From Klenkia sp. (lineage in GTDB: Bacteria; Actinomycetota; Actinomycetes; Mycobacteriales; Geodermatophilaceae): a stretch of DNA of 24,085 nt. Below the pieces are notes generated by a model, which was not told where the DNA came from, did no database searches, and saw only the letters and a list, made by a program, of their open reading frames with translations. The DNA lies in the NCBI GenBank assembly GCA_025966215.1, contig JAOPVM010000312.1:1-24085 (forward strand), given 5' to 3'. Positions 16,272 to 23,738 of the stretch are shown piece after piece; position 1 is the first letter of the stretch; every line of letters starts with the position of its first letter. Both the position numbers and the translations under genes were made by a program.

Positions 16272-17093
16272 ATGCCCAAGACCTGGTTCATCACCGGGGC
16301 CTCCCGCGGTTTCGGCCGCGAGTGGTCCATCGCCGCCCTCGAGCGCGGGGACGCAGTCGCCGCCACCGCGCGGGACACCGCCTCCCTGGACGACCTCGCC
16401 GCCCGCTTCGGCGACCGGCTCCTCCCGATCCGGCTCGACGTGGACGACCGGGCGGCGGTGTTCGCGGCGGTCGAGCAGGCCCACGCGCACTTCGGTCGGC
16501 TCGACGTCGTGGTCAACAACGCCGGCTACGGCCAGTTCGGGATGGTCGAGGAGATCTCCGAGGCCGAGGTCCGCGCCCAGTTCGAGACCAACGTGTTCGG
16601 CGCCTTCTGGGTCACCCAGGCCGCGCTGCCCTTCCTGCGCGCGCAGGGCTCGGGCCACGTGCTGCAGGTCTCGAGCATCGGCGGGATCTCCGCGTTCCCG
16701 AACATCGGGGTCTACAACGCCTCGAAGTGGGCCCTGGAGGGCTTCTCCCAGGCCCTGGCCGCCGAGGTCGCCGACTTCGGCGTGCACGTGACGCTCATCG
16801 AGCCCGGCGGGTTCGACACCGACTGGGGCGGCGCCTCGGCCAAGCACGCGACGCCGAACCCGGCCTACGACACGTTCCGCGAGAAGGCCGCCGAGCAGCG
16901 CAGGGCCCGGGTCTCCGCCCCCGGCAACCCGGCCGCCTCGGCCGCTGCGGTGCTCCAGGTCGTGGACGCCGAGAACCCGCCGCTGCGGGTCTTCTTCGGC
17001 TCCGCCCCGCTGTCCATCGCCACCGCGGACTACGAGAAGCGCCTGGCCGGCTGGCAGGAGTGGCAGCACGTGGCCGACCTGGCCCAGGGCTGA
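16272..17093 (+). CDS. SDR-family NAD(P)-dependent oxidoreductase
   Basis: The 273-residue product is a classical short-chain dehydrogenase/reductase. It has the cofactor motif TGASRGFG (8-15), NNAG after the fourth strand, and the catalytic triad S135, Y148 and K152 (YNASK). The RG pair after the first glycine points to NADP(H). It begins 15 bp after the AliA-like ligase and ends the rightward operon. In a Baeyer-Villiger pathway an SDR usually oxidises the alcohol to the ketone that the monooxygenase then uses, or handles the hydroxy acid released from the ester; either would fit. Confidence 0.9.
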   Translation: MPKTWFITGASRGFGREWSIAALERGDAVAATARDTASLDDLAARFGDRLLPIRLDVDDRAAVFAAVEQAHAHFGRLDVVVNNAGYGQFGMVEEISEAEVRAQFETNVFGAFWVTQAALPFLRAQGSGHVLQVSSIGGISAFPNIGVYNASKWALEGFSQALAAEVADFGVHVTLIEPGGFDTDWGGASAKHATPNPAYDTFREKAAEQRRARVSAPGNPAASAAAVLQVVDAENPPLRVFFGSAPLSIATADYEKRLAGWQEWQHVADLAQG

Positions 17094-17102
17094 GCCCCGG
17101 CG

Positions 17103-18527
17103 CTACCGCCGGCCGATGAGGCCGGCGGCGGCGTCGGCCAGCAGGGAGTCCACGGTCTCCTCGGCGTCGGAGCGGTTCGCGCCGATGCCACCGGACGGGC
17201 CGCGCTTGGCCCAGCCGACGACGTAGGTCCCGGCGGGCGCTCCGACCACGCGGCCGGCCTCGTGCGGCACCCGGCCGGCCGCGTCGTCGAAGGGCAGGCC
17301 CGGCAGCTCGGTGCCCCGGTGGCCGATCGCCCGCACCACCAGCTCGGTGGGGACGGTGACCTCACCCTCGGCCGAGGACAGCGTGATGCCGGCGACCCGG
17401 CCGTCGGCGCCCACCAGCTCCCGGGTGGCCTGGCCGAAGGCGAACACGATGCGCCGGCCGGGCTCGGGGGCGGCGGACAGGTCGTCGTCGACGCGGTCCA
17501 GGGAGGCGAACAGCTCGCCCAGGCTGCCGGGCGCGGCGCCGTCCGGGGCCTTGCCGGTGAGCACGGTGCGGACGCCGGCCAGGTGGGTCAGCGCGCGCAG
17601 CTCCGACCGGCTGCAGGCGGCGTCGTCGGCACCGCGCCGGCCGACCACGACCACCTCGCGCAGCGCGTTGGTGCGCAGTGCCTCCAGGGCCCCCGGGGAG
17701 GTCTCGGTGCCGGCCAGCCGGCCGGCGTCCCCGGCGAGCATCCGGGCCACGTCGAGCGCGACGTTCCCGGTGCCGACGACGACGACCCGCTGCACCCGGG
17801 ACAGGTCGACCGGCGCGGCCTCGGGGTGGCCGGTGTACCAGTTCACGACCTCGCGGGCCGAGACGCTGCCGGCCAGCTCCTGGCCGGGCACGTCCAGCGC
17901 CTTGTCCCCGGCGGCCCCGGTGGCGTAGAGGACGGCGTCGTAGCGGGCAGCGAGCTCGGCCGGGGTGACGTCACGCCCGACCTCGACACCGGTGCGCAGG
18001 GTGACCCGCGGATGGCGGAGCACCGCGGTGGTGTGCTCGAGCACCCGCCGGGTGCCCGGGTGGTCCGGCGCCACGCCGTACCGCGCCAGCCCGCCCGGGG
18101 TCTGCAGCCGTTCGAGGAAGGTCACCCGGGCCTCGGTGGCCCGCAGGATGGACTGGGCGGCGTAGACGGCGGCCGGCCCGGTGCCCACGACGGCGACCTC
18201 GAGCCGGCCGACCTTGCTCAGGTCCACCGTCGGGAAGCGCGGGGCGTCCCAGACCGGTGCGGCCGGGGCGCCGGGGCGGGTGAACCAGTCGGCGTTGACC
18301 TGGGCGAAGACCTGCTGGTCGGGCCGGAGCACCCAGGTGGGGGCGATCGCGTCCACCGGGCAGGCGTCCGCGCAGGCCCCGCAGTCGATGCAGGTGGCCG
18401 GGTCGACGTAGAGCGTCTCGGTGTGCCCGAACTCCGGTTCGTCGGGCGTGGGGTGGATGCAGTTGACCGGGCAGACCGAGACGCAGGAGGCGTCCGAGCA
18501 GCAGTTCTGGGTGATCGCGAACGCCAT
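17103..18527 (-). CDS. fprB: Ferredoxin-fused ferredoxin-NADP reductase (FprA/FprB family)
   Basis: The 474-residue protein joins a ferredoxin (1-65) to an adrenodoxin-reductase-like flavoprotein (about 108-474). The ferredoxin has CIDCGACADACP with C46, C49, C52 and C56, and an upstream set C9/C10, C15 and C19 before Pro, the layout of 7Fe or 2x[4Fe-4S] ferredoxins. The reductase has the FAD motif VVGTGPAAVYAA (113-124), GVAPDHPGTRRV, and the NADP motif VVVGTGNVALDVARML. It would move electrons from NADPH through FAD to its own Fe-S clusters. It starts 10 bp after an AurF-type diiron gene, with GAGGAC upstream of ATG 18527, so it is probably that enzyme's electron supply. Mycobacterial FprB has the same fused plan but is longer (about 575). 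Confidence 0.92.
   Translation of the reverse strand: MAFAITQNCCSDASCVSVCPVNCIHPTPDEPEFGHTETLYVDPATCIDCGACADACPVDAIAPTWVLRPDQQVFAQVNADWFTRPGAPAAPVWDAPRFPTVDLSKVGRLEVAVVGTGPAAVYAAQSILRATEARVTFLERLQTPGGLARYGVAPDHPGTRRVLEHTTAVLRHPRVTLRTGVEVGRDVTPAELAARYDAVLYATGAAGDKALDVPGQELAGSVSAREVVNWYTGHPEAAPVDLSRVQRVVVVGTGNVALDVARMLAGDAGRLAGTETSPGALEALRTNALREVVVVGRRGADDAACSRSELRALTHLAGVRTVLTGKAPDGAAPGSLGELFASLDRVDDDLSAAPEPGRRIVFAFGQATRELVGADGRVAGITLSSAEGEVTVPTELVVRAIGHRGTELPGLPFDDAAGRVPHEAGRVVGAPAGTYVVGWAKRGPSGGIGANRSDAEETVDSLLADAAAGLIGRR
17106..17128. terminator. Hairpin at the convergent gene ends
   Basis: CCGCCGGCC (17106-17114) pairs with GGCCGGCGG (17120-17128) around the loop GATGA. It starts 12 bp after the SDR stop and lies within the last codons of fprB on the other strand. 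It could end transcription of the SDR operon, but GC-rich coding DNA makes such stems fairly often. Confidence 0.4.
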
Positions 18528-18537
18528 GTCGTCGTCC

Positions 18538-19476
18538 TCAGAGCATGTGCAGGCGGCGGTAGACCGCCACCGCAGGGCCGGTGAGCAGGCCGCACTCGCC
18601 GAGGAAGGCCATCAGGTGCCGGCTGCTGGTGCGCATCATCGCGTGGTGGTGCTTGTTGCCGGCTGCCTCGCGCACGGCGCGGTCGGCGTCCAGCCCGGCC
18701 GCGGTGTAGACGTCCCGGTGCACCAGGTTGTTCACCACCACCGAGGTGACGATGGCGATCATCAGCGCCGAGACGCACCGTCGGGCACGGCCGACCCCGA
18801 CCAGGCTCTCCCGCATCTCCTGCCGGGCGTAGGTCATGTGCCGGGACTCCTCGACCACGTGGATCCGGCTGGTCGTGCGGATCATCGGGAGCACGTCCTC
18901 GCCACGCATCCAGTCCCGCTGCATCACGTCCAGCACCTCCTCGGCGACCAGGGCGGCCCCGAAGGCGCGCTCGGCGCCGGCGACGGTCTTGAAGAACCGG
19001 CCCAGCTCGATGCCGCTGCGCCTGGGGGCGTACCCGGTGGCGCCGAGCTTCTCGCAGGCCCGGGCGAACATGAGCGAGTGCCGGCACTCGTCGGCGATCT
19101 CGGTGAGCGCGAACTGGAAGTCCTTGCGGGTGGTGTCCCCGGCGTAGTGCTCCCGCAGCAGCATCTGCTGCAGGATCATCTCGAACCAGATGCCGGTGCT
19201 CATGATCGAGGCGACCTCGTGCCGGGTCAGCGTGACCCGCTGCTCCTCGGTCATCTCGTCCCACAGGGGCGTGCCGTAGAGCGTGCTCCACTCCGGGTTG
19301 AGCCCGTGCAGGCCCGCGCCCAGCGGCTCGTCCCAGTCGACCTCGGTGGTCGGGTCGTAGGAGAGCTGGGCGGCGGAGTCCAGCAGCCGGCGCGCGACCT
19401 CTTCGCCGTCCCGGGCCTCGGCGTGGAAGACGCCGGCGAGCTCGTCGGTGGTCGCGTTCGGCAGGGTGCTGGTCAT
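18538..19476 (-). CDS. AurF-type non-heme diiron oxygenase
   Basis: The 312-residue helical protein matches the AurF (p-aminobenzoate N-oxygenase) family. All seven diiron ligands of AurF can be placed with the right spacing: E99 (GIWFE), E130 and H133 (DECRH), E179 (AEEVLD), H206, E210 and H213 (IHVVEESRHM). AurF is about 336 residues, so length fits. ATG 19476 is chosen because GGAGGA lies at proper spacing upstream; further in-frame codons to 19560 would add non-conserved sequence. The downstream ferredoxin-FprB fusion, 10 bp away, is the likely reductant. AurF relatives oxidise aryl amines, but many actinobacterial members have no known substrate, so the reaction is left open. Confidence 0.88.
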   Translation of the reverse strand: MTSTLPNATTDELAGVFHAEARDGEEVARRLLDSAAQLSYDPTTEVDWDEPLGAGLHGLNPEWSTLYGTPLWDEMTEEQRVTLTRHEVASIMSTGIWFEMILQQMLLREHYAGDTTRKDFQFALTEIADECRHSLMFARACEKLGATGYAPRRSGIELGRFFKTVAGAERAFGAALVAEEVLDVMQRDWMRGEDVLPMIRTTSRIHVVEESRHMTYARQEMRESLVGVGRARRCVSALMIAIVTSVVVNNLVHRDVYTAAGLDADRAVREAAGNKHHHAMMRTSSRHLMAFLGECGLLTGPAVAVYRRLHML

Positions 19477-19508
19477 CGCTGGGTCCTCCGCTGTCCGGGA
19501 ACAGTGCG

Positions 19509-19525
19509 TGTGACCGTCGGTCACA
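19509..19525. promoter_or_regulatory. 17-bp perfect inverted repeat upstream of the diiron oxygenase gene
   Basis: TGTGACC (19509-19515), GTC, GGTCACA (19519-19525): perfect 7-bp arms. It is 33 bp from the start of the leftward diiron oxygenase gene and 123 bp before hyuA. The size suits a TetR-type operator. The arms resemble the CRP consensus TGTGA/TCACA but are one base further apart than in CRP sites. Confidence 0.5.
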
Positions 19526-19627
19526 GGTAAGAGGATGCCGGTCGGAGGCCGTGCATGCAACCCGGGGACACACCTTCCCTCCGGGCGCGTCGCCCGCCAC
19601 GCTGGACAGGGCCTACCGCCGGAGGTC

Positions 19628-19651
19628 TCTCAGCGCTAAGGTAATTCCATG
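19628..19651 (+). promoter_or_regulatory. Copy 3 of shared promoter/operator element, with a predicted leaderless hyuA start
   Basis: TCAGCGCTAAGGTAATTCC (19630-19648) runs right up to the hyuA ATG at 19649. The palindromic core CTCAGCGCTAAG spans 19629-19640. TAAGGT (19637-19642) fits a TANNNT -10 box, six bases before the ATG, which places the first transcribed base at or next to the A of ATG. No Shine-Dalgarno is present, so leaderless translation is predicted. A protein bound to the core would cover the -10. Confidence 0.62.
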
Positions 19652-21718
19652 ACGAGCAGGCGCGTACGCATCGGCATCGACACCGGCGGCACCTTCACCG
19701 ACGTCGTCGCGGTGGACGAGGAGACCGGCGCGACGACCACGACCAAGACGCCCTCCACCCCGGGCAACCCGGCCGACGGCTTCCTGGCCGGCGTCCAGAA
19801 GGTCCTGGACCTGCTGGGGATCACCGACGCCGCAGCGGCGATCGAGGCGGTCAGCCACGGCACGACGGTGGCCACCAACCAGCTGCTCGAGGGCAAGCTC
19901 GACCGGATCGGCTTCATCACCACCGAGGGCTACGCGTCGGTGCTGGAGATCGCCCGCCAGTCGGTGCCCGACGGCTACGGCAACAGCTACTTCTGGGTCA
20001 AGCCGCCGCGCATCGTGCCGGCCGACCTGGTGCGGACCGTCGGGGGGCGACTGGACCACACCGGTACCGAGGTACGCCCCTTCGACCGGGAGCAGGCCGT
20101 CGCGGCCGCCCGGTTCTTCAAGGACGCCGGGATCACCACCGTCGGGGTCTGCTTCCTGCACGCCTACGCCAACGACGCCCACGAGCGGGCCATGCTCGAC
20201 GTGCTCCACGCCGAGCACCCCGACTGCGTCGTCTCCATCTCCTCCGGCGTGCTGCGGGAGTACCGGGAGTACGAGCGGTCGGTGACCACGCTGGTCGACG
20301 CCGCGGTGAAGCCGAAGGTCGCCGCCTACGTCACCAACATCCGCCGGCGCCTGGACGAGCTGGCCCCCGACGTGCCCTTCTACGTGATGAAGAGCAACGG
20401 CGGCGTGCTGTCCGCCGAGGAGGTCGTGCACCAGCCGATCACCACGATGCTCTCCGGCCCGGCTGCCGGTGCCCTGGGTGCCGCGCTGATCGCCGGCACC
20501 GCCGGGTTCGACCGCATCCTCACCTGCGACGGCGGCGGCACCTCCACCGACGTCACCGTGGTCATCGACGGCGAGCCCGCGCTCACCACCGAGGGCACGG
20601 TCGGCGACTACCCGTCCAAGATCCCGATGATCGACGTCGTCACCGTGGGCGCCGGAGGCGGCTCGATCGCCTGGCTGTCCCCCGAGGGCACGCTCAAGGT
20701 CGGGCCGCGCTCGGCCGGCGCCGACCCGGGCCCGATGTGCTACCCCAGCCGCGGCCCGGAGCCCACCGTCACCGACGCGCACGTGGTGCTCGGCCGGATC
20801 CCCCCGCACCTGCTCGGCGGGGAGATCCCGCTGTCGGTCGAGGCCGCCCGCGGCGGCCTCGAGGAGCTCGGCGGGAAGCTGGACCTGTCGTTGGAGCGGG
20901 CCGCCACCGGCATCCTGGAGATCTCGGCCTGGAACCAGGCCAACGCGCTCCGCCAGGTCACCGTCGCCCGCGGCCTCGACGTCCGCGACTACACCCTCAC
21001 CACGTTCGGCGGCTCGGGCTCCCTGCTGGCCTGCCGGCTGATGGACGTGCTCGGCCTGCCCCGCACCCTGGTGCCGCCGAACCCGGGCAACGTCAGCGCG
21101 TTCGGCCTGCTGACCGTGGACGTGCGCAACGACTACGTGCAGACCATGGTCACCCGGCACACCGCCCTGGACCCGGTCGCTGTCGCCACCGCGTTCGCCG
21201 CCCTGGAGGACCAGGCGGCCACGGCCCTGGACGGCGAGGGCTTCGGCCGCGACGAGCAGAAGATGCAGCGGACGGCGGACCTGCGCTACGTCGGCCAGGC
21301 CTTCGAGGTGCGGGTGCCCGTGCACGGCGAGGACCTCGACGAGGTCGCGGACGCCTTCCACGCCGCGCACCGTCAGCTCTACGGCTACGACTTCGCCGCC
21401 GACCCCCGCCAGGCCGTGGAGTGGGTGAACCTGCGGGTCAGCGGGATCGGCCCGATCCGCCGTCCGGCCATGGTCCCCGCCCCCGAGCGGACGTCGGGCT
21501 CGGTCGCCGACGCCGTCTCCGGCTCCCGCCGGGTCTTCTTCGACACCGAGTGGATCGACACCCCCACCTACACCCGCACCGAGCTGCAGCCCGGCGACGT
21601 CGTCGTCGGCCCGGCGATCGTGGAGGAGTTCGGCTCCACCGTCCCGGTGCACCCCGGCTTCCGCGCGACCGTGGACTCGTTCGCCAACCTGCTGCTCACC
21701 AAGGAGGCCGCACTGTGA
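19649..21718 (+). CDS. hyuA: Hydantoinase/oxoprolinase family protein HyuA (ATP-binding subunit)
   Basis: The 689-residue product belongs to the HyuA/N-methylhydantoinase A/acetone carboxylase beta family, with an ASKHA-type ATPase core. Motifs are GIDTGGTFTDVV (9-20), SHGTTVATNQLLEG (69-82), MKSNGGVLS, and the second phosphate loop DGGGTSTD (294-301). Such proteins phosphorylate an amide or enolate carbonyl so that a ring can be opened or CO2 added. The conserved N-terminus starts 8 residues after ATG 19649. It overlaps hyuB by GTGA, and its promoter carries the same element as the fdrA and permease operons, tying it to nitrogen-heterocycle use. It could alternatively be a carboxylase; sequence alone does not decide. 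Confidence 0.93.
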   Translation: MTSRRVRIGIDTGGTFTDVVAVDEETGATTTTKTPSTPGNPADGFLAGVQKVLDLLGITDAAAAIEAVSHGTTVATNQLLEGKLDRIGFITTEGYASVLEIARQSVPDGYGNSYFWVKPPRIVPADLVRTVGGRLDHTGTEVRPFDREQAVAAARFFKDAGITTVGVCFLHAYANDAHERAMLDVLHAEHPDCVVSISSGVLREYREYERSVTTLVDAAVKPKVAAYVTNIRRRLDELAPDVPFYVMKSNGGVLSAEEVVHQPITTMLSGPAAGALGAALIAGTAGFDRILTCDGGGTSTDVTVVIDGEPALTTEGTVGDYPSKIPMIDVVTVGAGGGSIAWLSPEGTLKVGPRSAGADPGPMCYPSRGPEPTVTDAHVVLGRIPPHLLGGEIPLSVEAARGGLEELGGKLDLSLERAATGILEISAWNQANALRQVTVARGLDVRDYTLTTFGGSGSLLACRLMDVLGLPRTLVPPNPGNVSAFGLLTVDVRNDYVQTMVTRHTALDPVAVATAFAALEDQAATALDGEGFGRDEQKMQRTADLRYVGQAFEVRVPVHGEDLDEVADAFHAAHRQLYGYDFAADPRQAVEWVNLRVSGIGPIRRPAMVPAPERTSGSVADAVSGSRRVFFDTEWIDTPTYTRTELQPGDVVVGPAIVEEFGSTVPVHPGFRATVDSFANLLLTKEAAL

Positions 21719-23553
21719 CCGCTGACCCCGTCCTCGTGGAGATCGTCGCCGGTACCCTCGCGGCCATCGAGATGGAGGTGGAGACCGCCATCGGGCGCAC
21801 CTCGCGCTCGCCGATGATCCGCGACGCGCACGACTTCCGCGCCGGGATCCACGACCGGCAGCTGCGCAAGCTCACCGGCCGGTCGTACTCGGCGCTGGTG
21901 CAGCCGGTCGTCCGCGACCACCCGATCCCGACGATGCACCCCGGCGACGTCTTCTTCCACAACGACGTCTACCTCTCCGAGGGCGGGATCGGCCACCTGC
22001 CCGACCTCTGCGTGACCGTGCCGGTGTTCGCCGGCGGCGCGGTGGTCGCGTTCGTGCAGGCCTTCGGGCACCACGACGACATCGGCGGCGCCGTCCCGGG
22101 CTCGATGCCCTCGGCTGCCACCAGCATGTTCGAGGAGGGCCTGATGGTCCCCCCGATCAAGCTGTGGGACCGCGGCGTCCCGAACGAGAGCGCGCTGAAG
22201 ATCATGACGCGCAACTCGCGGATGCCCGACTCGCTGGCCGCCGACCTCGACGCCGAGTGCTCGGCGTGCCTGTCCGGTGCACGCCGGCTCGGTGAGCTGT
22301 TCGACCGGTACGGGGTGGAGGCCGTCGAGGCCTGCTTCGACGCGATCCTGAGCAACTCCACCGAGGTCTACCGCACCGAGATCCTCAGCCAGATCCCCGA
22401 CGGCACCTACGTCTGGGAGGACTACGCCGAGCACGACGGCGTGGACGCCCCGATGCTGCACCGCCAGCGCATCACGCTGACCATGGACGCCACCGCCGAG
22501 GTGCCGCTGGTCATCGACTTCACCGGCACCGGCCCGCAGGCCAAGGGCCCGATCAACCACTGCGGGGACTACTCCGACGGCAACTTCCTGAAGAAGTGGC
22601 TGGCCCCGGTGCTGCGCAACCTGGCGGCCACCCCGGAGCGGATGGCCGAGCTCGACGTCAACGAGGGCGTCGTGCCGCTGATCGAGATGCGCTTCCCGGA
22701 GAAGGGCACGCTGCTCACCCCGGTGTTCCCGGCGCCGACCAACGCCCGCACGTTCGTGATCCTGCGACTGCTGGGCGTGCTGGCCGGGGTGCTGGCCAAG
22801 GCCACCGGCGGCCGGATGCCCGCCGACCAGGAGACGATCCGCTACACCGGCGTCTACGGCACCGACGCCAACGGCGAGTCCTACCTCATGCGCGAGGTGC
22901 TCGGTGGCGGCTCCGGCGGGCGTTACTACGCCGACGGCGAGGACACCATCCACGTCGTCCCGGACTCCCGGAACCTGCCGACCGAGTTCACCGAGGGCCG
23001 CTTCCCGCTGCGCATCGAGGCCCTGGGCCTGGCGCTGGACTCCGGCGGCGCCGGCCGGTACCGCGGTGGCTGCGGCTACGAGAAGCACATCCGGGTGCTC
23101 CGCGACGCGCACTTCATGTCCATCGCGGACCGCTCGATCCTGGCCTGCTGGGGCGTCAAGGGCGGCAAGGCCGGCCAGCCGTTCCAGATCACCGTGGACC
23201 CCGGCGGCCCCGACGAGCACGAGGTCGACGCGCTCGCCGACGCCGAGCCGCTGAAGGCCGGCACGGTCGTGCGGGTGCGCACGACCGGGGGCGGTGGCTG
23301 GGGCGACCCGCTGGAGCGCCCGGTCGAGGAGGTGCTGCAGGACATCGCCTGGCTGAAGGTGTCGGTCGCCGGTGCCCGGCGGGACTACGGCGTCGTGATC
23401 GACGACGACGGGGACGCCGACCTGACCGCGACCGCGGCGTTGCGCGAGGAGATGCGCTCGGAGCGGACCGGGGACGAGCCGTTCTTCGACCGCGGCCCGG
23501 GCTACGCGACGCTCTCGGGCGGGGCGTCGTTCAACGAGTTCGACACGCTCTGA
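21715..23553 (+). CDS. hyuB: Hydantoinase B/oxoprolinase family protein HyuB (catalytic/metal-binding subunit)
   Basis: From GTG 21715 the product is 612 residues, matching HyuB/acetone carboxylase alpha-type subunits. Conserved metal-site segments are visible: HNDVY with GGIGHLPD (H82-D84 onwards), FGHHDDIGG (117-125) followed by AVPGS, and the late GGSGGRYY, GAGRYRGGCG and GGGGWGDPLERP stretches. With HyuA it forms the ATP-dependent hydantoinase, 5-oxoprolinase or carboxylase complex. The GTGA overlap with hyuA indicates coupled translation and fixed stoichiometry. No third small subunit, as in acetone or acetophenone carboxylases, follows it, which favours a hydantoinase or oxoprolinase role over a carboxylase. 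Confidence 0.92.
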   Translation: MTADPVLVEIVAGTLAAIEMEVETAIGRTSRSPMIRDAHDFRAGIHDRQLRKLTGRSYSALVQPVVRDHPIPTMHPGDVFFHNDVYLSEGGIGHLPDLCVTVPVFAGGAVVAFVQAFGHHDDIGGAVPGSMPSAATSMFEEGLMVPPIKLWDRGVPNESALKIMTRNSRMPDSLAADLDAECSACLSGARRLGELFDRYGVEAVEACFDAILSNSTEVYRTEILSQIPDGTYVWEDYAEHDGVDAPMLHRQRITLTMDATAEVPLVIDFTGTGPQAKGPINHCGDYSDGNFLKKWLAPVLRNLAATPERMAELDVNEGVVPLIEMRFPEKGTLLTPVFPAPTNARTFVILRLLGVLAGVLAKATGGRMPADQETIRYTGVYGTDANGESYLMREVLGGGSGGRYYADGEDTIHVVPDSRNLPTEFTEGRFPLRIEALGLALDSGGAGRYRGGCGYEKHIRVLRDAHFMSIADRSILACWGVKGGKAGQPFQITVDPGGPDEHEVDALADAEPLKAGTVVRVRTTGGGGWGDPLERPVEEVLQDIAWLKVSVAGARRDYGVVIDDDGDADLTATAALREEMRSERTGDEPFFDRGPGYATLSGGASFNEFDTL

Positions 23554-23559
23554 ACGGAG

Positions 23560-23601
23560 GGCCCGAGGCGGCTCGGCCTGCGGGCGGGGGCGCCTCGGGC
23601 C
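23560..23601 (+). terminator. Hairpin after hyuB
   Basis: GGCCCGAGGCG (23560-23570) pairs perfectly over 11 bp with CGCCTCGGGCC (23591-23601), leaving a 20-nt GC-rich loop. It starts 7 bp after the hyuB stop. It is a likely terminator of the hyuAB transcript, though the long loop lowers confidence. Confidence 0.5.
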
Positions 23602-23612
23602 AGGGTGGGCGG

Positions 23613-23735
23613 ATGACCGAGCCGGAGAAGGACGACACCGAGGCCCAGCTGCACCCCGGCCCGCACGACGAGGGCGGCACCGGCGGGATGGCCACCCGCG
23701 AGCTGAAGGCGCGGGAGGCCGACGAGGAGGACTGA
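23613..23735 (+). CDS. Small acidic hypothetical protein (40 residues)
   Basis: ATG 23613 opens a 40-residue frame, MTEPEKDDTEAQLHPGPHDE and onwards, ending EADEED. It is very hydrophilic, rich in Asp and Glu, with a central GGTGG and no hydrophobic segment. Every codon ends in G or C, as in the real genes here, but there is no convincing ribosome binding site, only a G-rich stretch. It sits after the hyuB hairpin and 3 bp before the end of a convergent gene. No family is recognised, and it may not be a gene. Confidence 0.45.
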   Translation: MTEPEKDDTEAQLHPGPHDEGGTGGMATRELKAREADEED

Positions 23736-23738
23736 CCC

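Noticed and set aside
14367..17069. A 900-codon open frame on the minus strand across the two CoA ligases and the SDR
   Set aside because: It is antisense to three genes with clear family motifs, its translation is Gly/Arg/His/Gln-rich without any domain, and long antisense frames are expected when codons end in G or C. The same applies to long antisense frames at 5124-7382, 19613-21652 and 21568-23991.
19477..19560. Longer N-terminus for the diiron oxygenase starting at 19560
   Set aside because: The added residues are not conserved-looking and would cover the palindrome at 19509-19525; ATG 19476 has GGAGGA at good spacing.
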